A stretch of 64,000 bases of DNA. Source: Helianthus annuus. Taxonomy: Eukaryota > Streptophyta > Magnoliopsida > Asterales > Asteraceae. The stretch covers positions 86,880,587 to 86,944,586 of the forward strand of contig NC_035448.2 of assembly GCF_002127325.2 (NCBI RefSeq), written 5' to 3'. The position numbers were made by a program, and so were the translations under genes. Below are positions 1-11,700 of this stretch, piece by piece (the stretch's first letter is position 1; the number at the start of each line of letters is the position of its first letter). The notes beneath the pieces were generated by a model, which was given only the letters and a program-made list of their open reading frames with translations, searched no databases and was not told where the DNA came from.

Positions 1-90
1 TTACATTGTTCTATATGATTGGTGGCTTGATCCTGGTCAGTCACGCCTACAAGCGGTGATACTCCGCGTGTGGATTTTGGGGGTGTGACA
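1..90 (+). repeat. Element A 5' LTR, terminal 90 bp
   Basis: The window opens inside an LTR. The last bases end in TGTGACA, followed directly by a tRNA primer site. The stretch with GATCCTGGTCAGTCACGC closely matches the ends of the LTRs of E (to 39163), D (from 30302) and H. The rest of this LTR lies upstream of the window. Confidence 0.9.
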
Positions 91-93
91 GAT

Positions 94-105
94 TGGTATC
101 AGAGC
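94..105 (+). other. Primer binding site of A (initiator-Met tRNA)
   Basis: TGGTATCAGAGC, three bases after the LTR end, is complementary to the 3' end of plant initiator-Met tRNA. It is the usual minus-strand priming site of plant Ty3/gypsy elements. The following leader (106-401) shows no feature beyond the gag start. Confidence 0.93.
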
Positions 106-401
106 CATTGGTTATAGAGAACTCGGTTTTAATAAGCGAAAAACGTTTTTATTAAAACCAGACTATAACCAGTACAGTGCTCAACGATCCACAACGACAC
201 CTCGCTCCACGTGCAAGACTCAACATCCTAGGTAATAAGGTTTATGTTTATTGCCTACATGCTAGAATTACATAGAACTTTGCTCGTGGTATGCTTAGAT
301 TACATTGCCTACTATTCGTTATTGCTTGAGAACATTTGTGTGCTTACTCTCTTCTGTCATCGCACTATTCGCGAACCTCTCTCACATATGTTATATTTGC
401 T

Positions 402-1730
402 ATGAAGATCATGGCTGGACGTATTAACTTGACACAAGCCCAGTTGACGGCTCTTATCAACGAACAAGTTGCTGCGGCACTTGCAGCCGCACAAGCAGGA
501 GGTATACCCTGCAGTCGTAACTCACACTAGGATCTTTAGATCCTACATTCCTAAACCAACTCTTGTGTTTAACCTTGTCCTGTTCTTATATACACAACAG
601 GTCAACACGCTCAGCCACCTGTTTGCACTTTCAAGAATTTCATGGACTGTCGTCCAAGCACGTTCAGTGGCATGGAGGGAGCTGTGGGACTCCTCCATTG
701 GTTTGAAAAGCTCGAGTCTGTGTTTGAAATGTGTGAATGCCCTGAGGCTCGCAGGGTGAAGTACGCTACTGGCACACTAGAAGGAATGGCGCTGACTTGG
801 TGGAATGCGCAAGTCCAACTTTTAGGATTGTCAGCTGCTAACGCCACTCCTTGGAATGAATTCAAAGAGCTGATTAAGCGAGAATACTGCACACGCGACG
901 ACATCCATAAGTTAGAAGTGGAGTTCTTTCATTTGAAGATGACTGGGTCGGAAATTGAGGCATATACTAAAAGGTCAAACGAGCTGGCCGTTCTGTGTCC
1001 AACTATAGTGGACCCTCCTATCAGACGCATTGAGTTGTATCTCAAGGGGTTGGCACCAGAAATTCAAAGCCACGTGACATCGGCCAACCTTGCTAACATC
1101 CAGGATATTCAGCGCCTTGCTCATCGCCTCACGGATCAGGTAGTGTAACAAGACAGGCTGCCTAAGCGCATCAGCGCTACTGCTACCGTTACCACATCTG
1201 CTATACCTGCTACCCCCAGTGACAACAAGAGAAAATGGGAGGGGGATTCCAGCAAAGGTTCAGCTTCAGTTCAGTCTCAGGTGCAGCAGCGGAAGACTGA
1301 CAACTATCAGAGTCCTAGTCAGCACTCTTCGGGCAGTCACAGGCAGGGTGGTTATCGAGGGAACCTCCCAAGGTGTAACAACTGTAACAGACACCACAGT
1401 GGCCAGTGCAACAAGGGTCGCTGTCAGAGGTGCCTCAAGATGGGTCATGAGGCCAAGGATTGTAGGAGCCCGCGGCCTGCGAATCAGAATCAGCAGCAGC
1501 AGCAAACACCGCAGAATCAGCAACAGGGAAACAAAGGATGTTTTCATTGTGGCGCTGAAGGTCACTTCAAAAGACACTGCCCTCATTTGAACCGAAACCA
1601 GAACAACAACAACAACAATAACCAAGGCAACGGGAACAATAATGGGGGAACAACAATGATGGGAACAACAGCGCTAAGGGTCGTGCATTTGTGCTGGGGC
1701 AGGGTGATGCCAGAAATGATCCCAACGTAG
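402..1730 (+). pseudogene. gag: Element A gag, intron-bearing and decayed
   Basis: Gag forms the particle and its zinc knuckles bind element RNA. Exon 1 is 402-501 (ATG at 402, another at 411). An intron-like insert spans 502-600 and exon 2 resumes in phase 1 at 601. The retrotransposon Gag core runs from 642. Two CCHC knuckles follow at about 1400-1470 and 1538-1580, with Asn/Gln-rich spacers. Breaks: an in-frame TAA at 1146-1148 where E has a GAT codon, and a frameshift near 1640-1700 in the Asn-rich tract before the protease. The position matching E's splice donor reads GA, not GT, but a GT three bases on (502-503) would keep the frame. The homologue in E is the best guide to its structure. 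Confidence 0.85.
502..600 (+). other. Intron-like insert in A gag
   Basis: It begins GTATAC and ends ACAACAG, is 99 bp long and sits in phase 1. Removing it joins the MTQAQL-type N-terminus to the Gag core in frame. It holds the inverted repeat AGGATCT/AGATCCT, also present in E's insert at 39566-39655. Splicing itself is inferred. Confidence 0.65.
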
Positions 1731-3118
1731 TTATGGGTAAGTTTCTTCTTGACGACTTTTATGTTACTGTATTGTTTGATTCGGGTGCGGATACAAGTTA
1801 TGTGTCTTTGAAAGTTAGCTAAATGTTAAAACGTGCACCAACTCCCCTAAACACCAAACATGTCGTAGAGTTAGCTAATGGTAAAAGTCTAGAGGCCACA
1901 CACATAGTTCAGGGTTGTAATCTTATCCTCGCTGGTCAGACTTTCTCCATCGATCTCATTCCTATAGTTCTGGGTAGTTTCGACATCCTCATTGGTATGG
2001 ACTGGTTATCCAAACAGCAAGCAGAGATCCTATGTAAGGAGAAGATCATCCGTATTCCCCGTTCTGGTAAAGAACCTCTCGAAGTTCAAGGCGACAAGAG
2101 TGGTGCTGTGGTTGGCATCATCTCCTTCCTGAAGGCTCAGAAATGTTTACGAAAGGGTCACACTGCCATTGTGGCACTAGTTACAGATGCATCAACGAAA
2201 GAGAAAAGAATAGAGAGTATCCCAGTTGTACGCGATTTTCCTCAAGTGTTTCCTGAAGATTTACCTGGTCTACCGCCTCATCGCCAGGTCGAGTTTCAAA
2301 TCGAGCTAGCTCCTGGAGCAGCACCTATAGCTCGCGCACCGTATCGTTTAGCTCCAACTGAACTCGAAGAACTGTTAAAGCAATTGCAAGAGCTCTTGCA
2401 TAAGGGCTTTATTCGTCCTAGCTCTTCGCCCTGGGGATCTCCAGTGTTATTCGTGAAAAAGAAGGACGGCACCTTCAGGATGTGCATTGATTACCGCGAA
2501 CTGAACAAGGTCACAGTGAAGAATCGCTACCCTCTTCCACGTATTGACGACTTATTCGACCAGTTGCAAGGGTCGAGTTACTACTCCAAGATTGATCTGA
2601 GGTCAGGGTATCATCAGCTGAGAGTCCGGGATGAGGACGTCTCCAAGACAGCATTCAGAACTCGCTACGGTCACTACGAGTTTCTAGTCATGCCGTTCGG
2701 GCTAACGAACGCGCCTGCAGTTTTCATGGATCATATGAACAGGGTGTGCAAACCCTATCTAGACAAGTTTGTGATTGTTTTCATCGACGACATCCTGATC
2801 TACTCCAAGAGTCAGGAGGAACACGAGCAGCATTTGCGACTTATCTTGGAACTCCTTCGAAAGGAACAACTGTACGCCAAGTTTTCAAAATGCGACTTCT
2901 GGCTTCGTGAAGTTCACTTTTTGGGCCATGTGGTAAACAAGGATGGGATTCATGTTGATCCATCCAAGGTAGATTCGATCAGGAACTGGCCTGCACCGCG
3001 TACACCAACAGAAATATGCCAATTCTTGGGTTTGGCGGGTTATTACAGACGGTTTATCAAAGATCGCACAACCACTTACACTACTAACACAGAAAGGTGT
3101 TACCTATCGTTGGGGTAA
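1731..3118 (+). pseudogene. pol: Element A protease and reverse transcriptase, broken
   Basis: Protease cleaves the polyprotein; RT copies RNA to DNA. The aspartic protease signature DSGA is at 1778-1789. A TAA at 1820-1822 replaces the Gln codon seen in E, so the frame reopens at ATG 1823. RT motifs follow in order: YRLAP near 2340, the LPRIDD segment near 2535, and the FIDD catalytic box near 2785. The frame is lost after about 3063 because 11 bp present in other copies (the FSKIAQP region) is missing; the deletion lies between two GAT repeats. RNase H continues in another frame from about 3117. Confidence 0.88.
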
Positions 3119-3179
3119 TACACAAGAAACGGCTTTTCGGTACCTAAAGGATAGGCTATGCAACGCACCTATTCTCTCA

Positions 3180-5123
3180 TTGCCAGAGGGCACGGACGAT
3201 TTTGTGGTCTATTGTGACGCATCGATACAGGGGCTTGGTTGTGTATTGATGCAGCGGGATAAAGTTATTGCTTATGTGTCACGTCAACTCAAGATTCACG
3301 AGCGGAATTACACGATGCACGATTTAGAGCTGGGAGCTGTTGTTTTCGCGCTTAAGATATGGCGACACTACCTGTACGGTACCAAGTGCACTATCTACAC
3401 CGATCACAGGAGTCTCGAGCATATCTTCAAGCAGAAGGAATTAAACATGCGTCAACGTCGATGGGTTGAACTACTGAATGATTACGAATGTGCCATCAAG
3501 TACCATCCAGGCAAAGCCAATGTTGTGGCTGACGCTCTCAGTCGAAAAGATACTTTACCTAGGCGCGTGCGAGCACTGCAGCATACTATTCAGTCTAGTC
3601 TTCCTGCACAGATACGAGATGCTCAGGTAGAAGCATTGAAACCAGAAAACGTAAGGGCTGAAGCCTTACGTGGCTCAAGGCAACGATTAGAACAGAAGGA
3701 AGACGCCGCCCACTATGTAACAGGACGCATTTGGGTTCCACATTATGGCAATTTACGCGAGCTGGTAATGGATGAAGCTCACAAGTCTCGCTACTCGGTA
3801 CATCCAGGTTCGGATAAAATGTATCACGATCACAGAACTACATATTGGTGGCCTAGCATGAAGGCCCACATAGCAACTTACGTCGGCAAGTGTTTGACCT
3901 GTGCGAGAGTCAAGACGGAGTACCAGAAACCATCAGGCCTACTTCAGCAACCAAAGATACCACAATGGAAATGGGAGGAAATTTCCATGGATTTTGTTAC
4001 TGGCCTGCCTAGATCCCAGCGTGGGAATGATACTATTCGGGTGATCGTAGTTCGACTCACAAAGTCTGCTCATTTCTTGGCTATCAAAGAAACGGATAAG
4101 TTCTCTACCTTAGCAAACGTCTACTTGAAAGAAGTTGTTTCGAGGCACGGAGTGCCAACCTCTATTATTTCGGATCGGGATGCACGATTCACTTCAGAAC
4201 TATGGCAAGCAATGCACAAATCTTTTGGCTCTCGATTAGACATGAGCACAGCTTACCACCCAAGCACAGATGGGCAGTCTAAGTGCACTATCCAGACTCT
4301 AGAAGACATGCTACGGGCGTGTGTTATCGATTTTGGCAACAGCAGGGAAAAGCATCTTCCATTAGTGGAGTTTTCGTACAATAACAGTTACCACACCAGC
4401 ATTCAAGCCGCTCCATTCGAGGCATTGTACGGACGTAAATGCCGGTCACCTCTCTGTTGGGCAGAGGTGGAGGATAGTCAAATCACAGGTCCAGAACTTG
4501 TAGTTGATGCTACTGAACGAATTGCACAGATACGACAACGCATGGCGGCAACTCGCGACCGTCAGAAAAGTTACGCTGATAAGCGCAGGAAGCCACTCGA
4601 GTTTCAAGTTGGGGATCGAGTGCTACTCAAAGTCTCACCCTGGAAGGGTGTGGTTCGTTTTGGTAAACGGGGCAAGCTCAATCCGCGGTACGTTGGACCG
4701 TTCGAGATCATTGAAAGAATAGGCAAAGTGGCCTACAAACTGAATCTACCAGCTGAACTCGGTGCAGTTCACAACGTATTTCACGTGTCGAATCTGAAGA
4801 AGTGTCTGTCAGACGAGACCCTCATAGTTCCTTTGAAGGAACTCACTATCGACGAACAGTTGCATTTCGTCGAGGAACCAGTTGAAATCACGGACCGGGA
4901 TGTTAAGGTCCTCAAGAACACTAGAATACCTCTTGTACGAGTTCGTTGGAACTCCCGTCGTGGCCCTGAGTATACCTGGGAACGAGAAGACCAAATGGAA
5001 CTCAAGTATCCCCAGTTATTCGAAAACCATGCAACCACTGCTGCGGCTGAAGCTACTACAGAATTTCGGGACGAAATTCCAAATCAACGGGGGGATGATG
5101 TGACACCCCAGGAAAACCAGTAA
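3180..5123 (+). pseudogene. pol: Element A RNase H, integrase and chromodomain
   Basis: A 647-codon open stretch. RNase H carboxylates are visible (CDAS, DLEL, TDHRS, ADALSRK). The integrase H2C2 finger follows (HKSRYSVH, then CLTC), then the DDE core and a chromodomain-like tail ending near PEYTWERE. The core is damaged: the codon for the catalytic glutamate of D-x35-E reads AAG (Lys) at 4281-4283, and the conserved VDRL motif reads VVRL. The stretch is open but the integrase is very unlikely to be active. The C-terminus reads through a palindrome and purine tract (5062-5101). Confidence 0.9.
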
Positions 5124-5199
5124 ACGATGCAACTTACCTAGCTTCCTCAGTAACCGCATGCTAAATTTCGGGACGAAATTTCTTTCAAGTTTGGGATAA
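5062..5199 (+). promoter_or_regulatory. Element A 3' end: doubled palindrome and purine tract
   Basis: Two copies of the palindrome AATTTCGGGACGAAATT lie at 5062-5078 and 5164-5180. The first is followed by a G-rich tract and TGTGACACCCC at 5099. The second is followed by TTGGGATAA and the true LTR start at 5200. The purine tract primes plus-strand synthesis; the palindrome's role is unknown. Confidence 0.75.
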
Positions 5200-6096
5200 T
5201 GTGATAACTCGAGTTTCCGAGATTCCACTTTCGCATTTATTGCACATTCACTGTTTGTTTAGTTGTTTACTTGCACAATTGGTTTGCTTTGTAACTGTAT
5301 ACGTTTTGGTTCAATAAAGTGTATTGTGATTGTGCATGGTTATGTGTTATTTACGAAAGATTTGGCAAATACATGAACTTGGTGATGAAACTGTAAATTA
5401 TATTGTGATGGGTGTGTTTTACGTAAAAGATGATACTTAGGGGTGAGTAGAGTAGTTAGTGAAATCTTAACAACTCTTAACCCTAACCTCCTTCACTAAT
5501 CATCTCACAAAATCAACATACGTACTTTCACATCCTTTTCTCCTCTCCTACAATCATCTTCTTCATCATTGGCACAAGCTCTCAATCATTACTCTAGATC
5601 CTTCTCTTTATCTAGAATCAATCCAAGGTAATTGTTTAATGGTTATTTGTTGTTAATCATTGATTGTTTGATTCCTGCAAAAACCCTAGTTCTTCATATG
5701 ATGGTTCTGTGTTATTGATCAATTCTGATTATTGTGAAATGGTTATGAATTAGTTGTGTAATCATTTGCCTGATGTTAAGATGCATGATATGTTAGAACT
5801 GTTGATTGTTAATTAGATTACAGCATTGCCAAAGTATGAAGATTAGGGTTTTGATCGTAGTCTTCTAACGTAACTGTTCCATCGATTCTGTAAACTGGTT
5901 TTGGAAATCACGTATGTTGTAACTCGGAGTTAAGTGTCTGAGTTTTGTGAAGGAAACATAGTCTGAGTTTTATAAGATGAGTCCGAAGTTTTATAAGAGG
6001 ATGAGATGGTCCGAATTTTATTGTATATATGTGTAGTCCGAACTTTGTAACACATGAATATAGTCTGAACTTTATGGTGTTGGGTGTTGTCCGAAT
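5200..6096 (+). repeat. Element A 3' LTR, truncated
   Basis: It begins TGTGATAACTCGAG and matches, in reverse, the LTR starts ending at 32828 and 47641. A possible leader splice donor (CCAAG then GTAATT) is at 5627/5628. Spaced words such as GTCCGAATTTTAT near 5960-6090 are the reverse of the AAANTCGGAC words in D. It stops abruptly at 6096 against element B, so about 1.5 kb or more of LTR is missing. No gene is seen here. Confidence 0.85.
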
Positions 6097-8711
6097 GTAT
6101 AACATATAGAGTTCGAATAGTTTACGCATAACCAAGCACGTACACAAGGGCAAACGATGCATGTAAATTATCGACATGGGACCATCGATACCAATGACTT
6201 CGAGTTGACTGTCCGAGACAGTTCGCAATACATGATTACCACCGTAATCCATGCAAGTAATTGTCCTTAGCAACCCCCGTGTGAACGGGTGCTGAGTCCA
6301 AACTATAGTACTACGTTGCTAAAGCAGGCAGATAATACTCCACGTGTAAACATAATAAACAGCAGTCATTTAGACAAGTAATACATGCAAGTAGGTTAGC
6401 GTTCAAATAGTTTGTGTCGTTTGTGAATTTGATAGATTACGTATGTAACACCCAAAAGTGCTGAAAGCAAAAGGGATCGAGTATACTCACAGTGGTTGAT
6501 TGTGGATTGAAGGGAGCACTGAGAATAGGTTAGCCTGAATAGTTCGATAACACAACGATGAGTAATGCGGAAAAAGTAAACAATGTACTTGGATCGAGTA
6601 GGCCATTCGATCGGACAGCAGTTCGATCGAGTGGGCTGTTCGATTGGTTTGAAAGTCCGTTCGAACATCCGCTCGATCGGCCGGCTGGCTCGATCGGCTG
6701 GTTCCTTCAAGTGGATTGTTTCTTCCTTTGATGTGAAGGATGTGTTTGTGTATGATGGTTTGTACTACCTTTCAAGTTGGCCGATCGAACAGCTGTTCGT
6801 TCGGTTAGCCCAACCGATCGGTTAGCATTGTAGACTTGGCAAGATGTCACTCGATCGGTTAGCATGCTCGATCGGGTCGGTCCATATATATAACAAGCAA
6901 AAGTCGGAACATATATCGACATAAAACTCGGACAACACATCACACTTATAAAATTCGGACCCATATGCATCTCATACATAATTTCGGACCATCATCAACA
7001 TATAAAAGTCGGACCCCCTTTATCATTCAAAAAGTCGGACAAGGCATTATCTTTAAAAACTCGGACAAGGCTTCCTAGCGTAAAACTCGGACCTCTTAAA
7101 CAAGCAACAAAAGTCGGACTCCCTTGTATCATACAAAAAAGTCGGACCACTTGATACTAGTAAAAAAAAGTCGGACCATATGCTTTCATACATAAAATTC
7201 GGACAAGCATTCACCATGTTGTAATGTACAGAAACATACAGTAGGCTCTAACACTGGTGTTCACAAGTAAACTCGGATCATACATCACTCTGTATAGTTC
7301 GGAATACATATATCGTATGAAGTTCGGACCACCATCAAAGCATAAAAACTCAGACAAGGCATCAAGCATAATTGTTTCAAAAAGTCTATGTGTTTTAAAG
7401 TATAGTATCTCATGATCCGAGCAGTAATGATTACAATCGAGTGGCGTAGTCGATCGAACAGTATCTCGTCAATACTACACTTTTGTGAGTTGGTGGGTCT
7501 AAGTGCTAGTCGATCGGTTAGCCTAACCGATCGGCTGGCATAGTCGTTCGGTTGGGCTGTTCGATCGAACAGCCTAGCCGTTCGGCCAGCTTCTCGATTC
7601 GGTTAACTTTTCACTTAACACTTGTTTCTTCCCGTTACTTGGTGTGATTTGGAGATGTTTTGACTACGGGTTGAACCACAAAGCTGAAGTCCCTACTTAG
7701 CCTACCAACTCGAGCAGGAATCACCCAAACTCGGTCAGAGACGGTTTGGAACCTAAGTTTAACGTTTAACCCGAAATCGGTACATCTCTCGGTAGAACCC
7801 GAATCTTGAACCATGTGTTGTTTAGATTGATTTGTAAACCGGTTCAAGTCTCGTTTTCACCTTTTTGAGTGTAAAAGAGTTGAAAGATAGATGAAAACCC
7901 ATCTTCCAATCCTTTTCCACCGTGAAATGTTAAGATTTTCCAAAGATCTTAGGTTATTTATGTGGAAATCGGTTAGATCTAGCTTATTCATGGTTAAATG
8001 AAGTCAAGAACATGATGTTCTTGATGAACACCAAGAACACCATGATGACATCACTCAAGAACACCTAGATCTTGGTGATTTCATGGATGAAATTCAGATT
8101 TTGAAAGATAGAAAGATGGAGAATCGATTAATGAACAAAAACGTACAAGGATTAGAGCGAAATACTTACCGGTTTGAGAGAAATCTTGGATTTAGTGAGA
8201 AGAAGAGGCTGGTCGGTCAGAGCTTTTCCAAAAGTGGAAAGGTTGACAAGGACAGCCCTATTTATAGGCTTCCAAAAGAGGAAAGGGTCAGCTGATCGAA
8301 CAGCATTCCTGATCGAGCAGCTGTCCGATCGAACAGCCTGTTCGATCGGCTAGCCTGTTCGATCAGGTTGCCCTGTTCGATCGGCTTGCCTAGTTTTGAG
8401 TGTTTCGCGACGATTCTTGATATTTCGACTTCGATGAACGATGATTTGAGAATGATAGAATTCCTAATCAAATTACTTTTAGTTCCAACTACTATATCTA
8501 ACATACAAGCATCCCTACAACCATTTCGGGTTCGAGTTCCATTGAGTTTGATTCACGGTTCGATTATCGGTTGATTAGTTTGATTATACAACACTTACTC
8601 CAAATAATATGAAAATCAAAATGAACTAAAATGAAATTAACCTTTATTAATCTTTAATTCCAATAACAGTCAACACTTGACTTTGACTTTTGGAAAACAC
8701 GGGGTGTTACA
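6097..8711 (-). repeat. Element B LTR, major part (start and middle)
   Basis: On the minus strand it starts TGTAACACCCCG at 8711, beside B's purine tract, and runs left to 6097. The segment 6097-6710 recurs at 14937-15548. The terminal 450 bp of the LTR (see 14487-14936) is absent here and lies inverted at 15549-15995. It contains many CGATCG-type words (6583-6880, 7436-7600, 8290-8390) and a field of AAANTCGGAC words at 6895-7360. The short open frames inside do not look like genes. Confidence 0.85.
6895..7360 (-). repeat. Interspersed AAANTCGGAC word array in B LTR
   Basis: About 16 copies of AAA(A)(C/G/T)TCGGAC, spaced roughly 25-45 bp apart by unrelated sequence. A similar field lies in the D LTR (31500-32110) and in the fragment at 46575-46870. 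The function is unknown. Confidence 0.8.
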
Positions 8712-8746
8712 GTCTCCCCTCCTTTAGGGAATTTCGTCCCGAAATT
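8712..8746 (-). promoter_or_regulatory. Element B purine tract and palindrome
   Basis: Read on the minus strand: palindrome AATTTCGGGACGAAATT (8730-8746), then AGGAGGGGAGAC, then the LTR start. This is one copy only, unlike A, D, E and H. Confidence 0.85.
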
Positions 8747-8798
8747 AGGCCGAGAACCGTACATCGCCGTGTGATTTTACCAATTTGATGCTTCAGAT

Positions 8799-11700
8799 CT
8801 ATCTGAATAACTGCGGGTACTTGGCCTTCATGTCACTTTCGAGTTCCCAAGTGAACTCCGCGCCTCGTTTGCCTTCCCATCGTACTTTTACAATAGGAAT
8901 GCGAGAGCGTCTGAGTTGCTTGGTCTGTCGGTCCATGATTTCGACAGGCTTTTCCACGAAGTGTAGCGTCTCATTGACCTGAAGATCGTCGAGTGGTATT
9001 ATTGCGTCGTGGTCGGCAACACATTTTCGAAGGTTTGAAATATGGAAAGTCGGGTGGACATTGCTGAGTTCCTCCGGTAATTCGAGTTTGTAGGCAACTT
9101 TACCGATCCTTTCCAGAATCTTAAAAGGTCCAACAAATCGAGGCGCAAGTTTCCCTCTTTTGCCGAATCGGACTACTCCCTTCCAAGGCGATACCTTTAG
9201 GAGCACGTAGTCGCCAACTGCAAATTCGCGGGGCCTGCGTCGTTTATCGGCGTACATCTTTTGTCTATCCCGGGCCTTCACCAAGTTTTCCCTTATCTGG
9301 TGGATCTTGTCAGTCGTTTCTTGCAGAATCTCGGGCCCAGTCAACTGTGAATGACCGACCTCGTGCCATACAATAGGCGAGCGACATCTCCTACCATACA
9401 AGGCTTCGAAAGGTGCCATTTCGATGCTGGAGTGATAGCTATTATTGTACGAAAATTCGACCAAAGGTAGGTGTTTGCTCCAACTACCACCAAAATCGAT
9501 AACACACGCACGGAGCATGTCTTCAATAGTACGAATCGTTCTTTCCGTCTGCCCGTCGGTTTGCGGGTGGAATGCGGTACTCAAATTCAGCGTCGTACCT
9601 AGAGCTGCTTGAAAAGTTTCCCACAACCTCGATGTAAACCGAGCATCGCGATCAGAAATGATATCTCGAGGCGTACCATGATTCTTAATGATCTCGTCGG
9701 TGTAGATTTGGGCTAGCTTGGCCACCTTATAGTCTTCTCGTATCGGCAGAAAGTGGGCTGATTTGGTTAGACGGTCGACTATAACCCAAATACTGTCGTG
9801 ACCTGATGGCGTGGTCGGAAGCTTAGTTATGAAATCCATAGCTATGCTTTCCCACTTCCATACGGGTACCGGCGGTTGTTCGAGTAAGCCTGAGGGTCTT
9901 TGGTGTTCAGCCTTGACTCTTGCACAAGTTAAACAGCTACCAACATATAGAGCAATATCCCTTTTCATCCCAGGCCACCAGTACTTGTAGCGAAGATCCT
10001 GGTACATTTTGTCCGCACCGGGATGAACGGAATATCGGGATTTGTGGGCTTCGTTCATGATGATCTTTCGCAAATCTGTCCTTCTCGGAACCCAGATTCG
10101 GTCCAGATAATAGAATATCCCGTTGGCTTTGCTCACGAGTTGAGTTCCATCGTGATAGATTCGTTCTTGCTTCAACGTACGCTCGTTAAAGCAAGCGTGT
10201 TGTGCTTCACGGATGAGAGCTTCGAGGTTATACTGAGCCTGGATGTTTTGAACACCTATCACGTAATTCTTTCTGCTGAGGGCGTCTGCAACTACATTCG
10301 CCTTGCCTGGGTGATAACGGATCTCACAGTCGTAGTCGTTGAGAAGTTCTACCCATCGGCGTTGACGCATATTGAGTTCTCTCTGGTTAAAGATATGTTG
10401 TAGGCTCTTGTGATCGGTGAAGATCGTACACCTTGTACCGTACAGGTAGTGTCGCCAAATCTTTAAGGCAAAGACAACTGCGCCTAGCTCGAGGTCATGG
10501 GTTGTATAGTTCTTCTCGTGGATTTTGAGCTGTCGAGATGCGTAAGCTATAACCTTGTCTCGTTGCATGAGAACACAGCCAAGTCCAAGGTTTGAAGCAT
10601 CACAATAGACAACGAAGTCATCGCTTCCGTCCGGCAGTGTAAGAACTGGTGCATGGCACAGCATGTGTTTGAGGGTTTGGAAAGCAGTCTCCTGCGCGGT
10701 TCCCCACACAAAAGGCTTGTCTTTATGAGTAAGGGAGGTAAGCGGTACAGCAATCTTTGAGAATCCTTCGATGAATCGTCGGTAGTAACCAGCTAATCCG
10801 AGAAAAGAGCGAACTTCTGACGGATTCTTTGGCGTAACCCATCCCTTGACTGCCTCAATCTTTGCAGGATCAACGTGTATACCCCGACTATTCACAATAT
10901 GACCCAGAAATTGAACCTCCTCCAACCAGAACTCACACTTGGAGAATTTGGCGTAGAGTTGGTTTCCCTGAAGCAACTCGAGAACCAATCGCAAATGCTG
11001 CGCATGTTCGGCCCTCGATCTGGAATAGATCAGGACATCGTCGATAAATACAATGACGAAACGGTCTAAGAACGGTTTACACACGCGATTCATCAGATCC
11101 ATGAAGACCGCGGGTGCGTTGGTCAAACCAAAAGGCATGACAACAAATTCGTAGTGGCCGTATCGGGTTCGAAAAGCGGTTTTGGGTATATCTTCCTCTT
11201 GAATCCGCAACTGATGGTAGCCTGAACGTAGATCAATCTTGGAGAAACACTGAGCACCTTGTAGTTGGTCAAACAGATCATCGATTCTTGGTAAGGGGTA
11301 TCGGTTCTTGATGGTTAGCTTATTCAATTCCCGATAGTCGATGCACATTCGGAACGACCCGTCCTTCTTTTTGACGAAAAGGACTGGTGCGCCCCATGGA
11401 GAAGTGCTCGGGCGAATGAAGCCTTTTTCAAGTAACTCTTGGAGTTGGTTTGAGAGTTCTCGCATCTCAGATGGAGCGAGTCGATACGGAGCTTTGGCCA
11501 CTGGGTTGGCTCCTGGAATAAGGTCGATTCGAAAGTCGATATCACGGCTTGGAGGTAATCCAGGAAGATCATTAGGGAACACCTGAGGAAATTCTCGGAC
11601 AACGGGGACATCTTTGACTTCAACTTTCTTTTTCTTGTCCGTCTCTGCTACAACAATGTTGGCCAAGAAGGCTCGATATTCCTTGCGGAGATATTTGCGA

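Noticed and set aside
94..111. Primer sites read as tRNA genes
   Set aside because: Only 12-18 bases match the tRNA 3' end; no cloverleaf is present.
1219..1625. Frames overlapping the zinc-knuckle region of A (and 40172-40666, 59854-60327 in E and H)
   Set aside because: They are alternative frames of gag; the CCHC pattern lies in the other frame.
10023..10403. Plus-strand open frames of 60-170 codons across 10023-13289
   Set aside because: They lie antisense to the intact B polyprotein and have no independent motifs.
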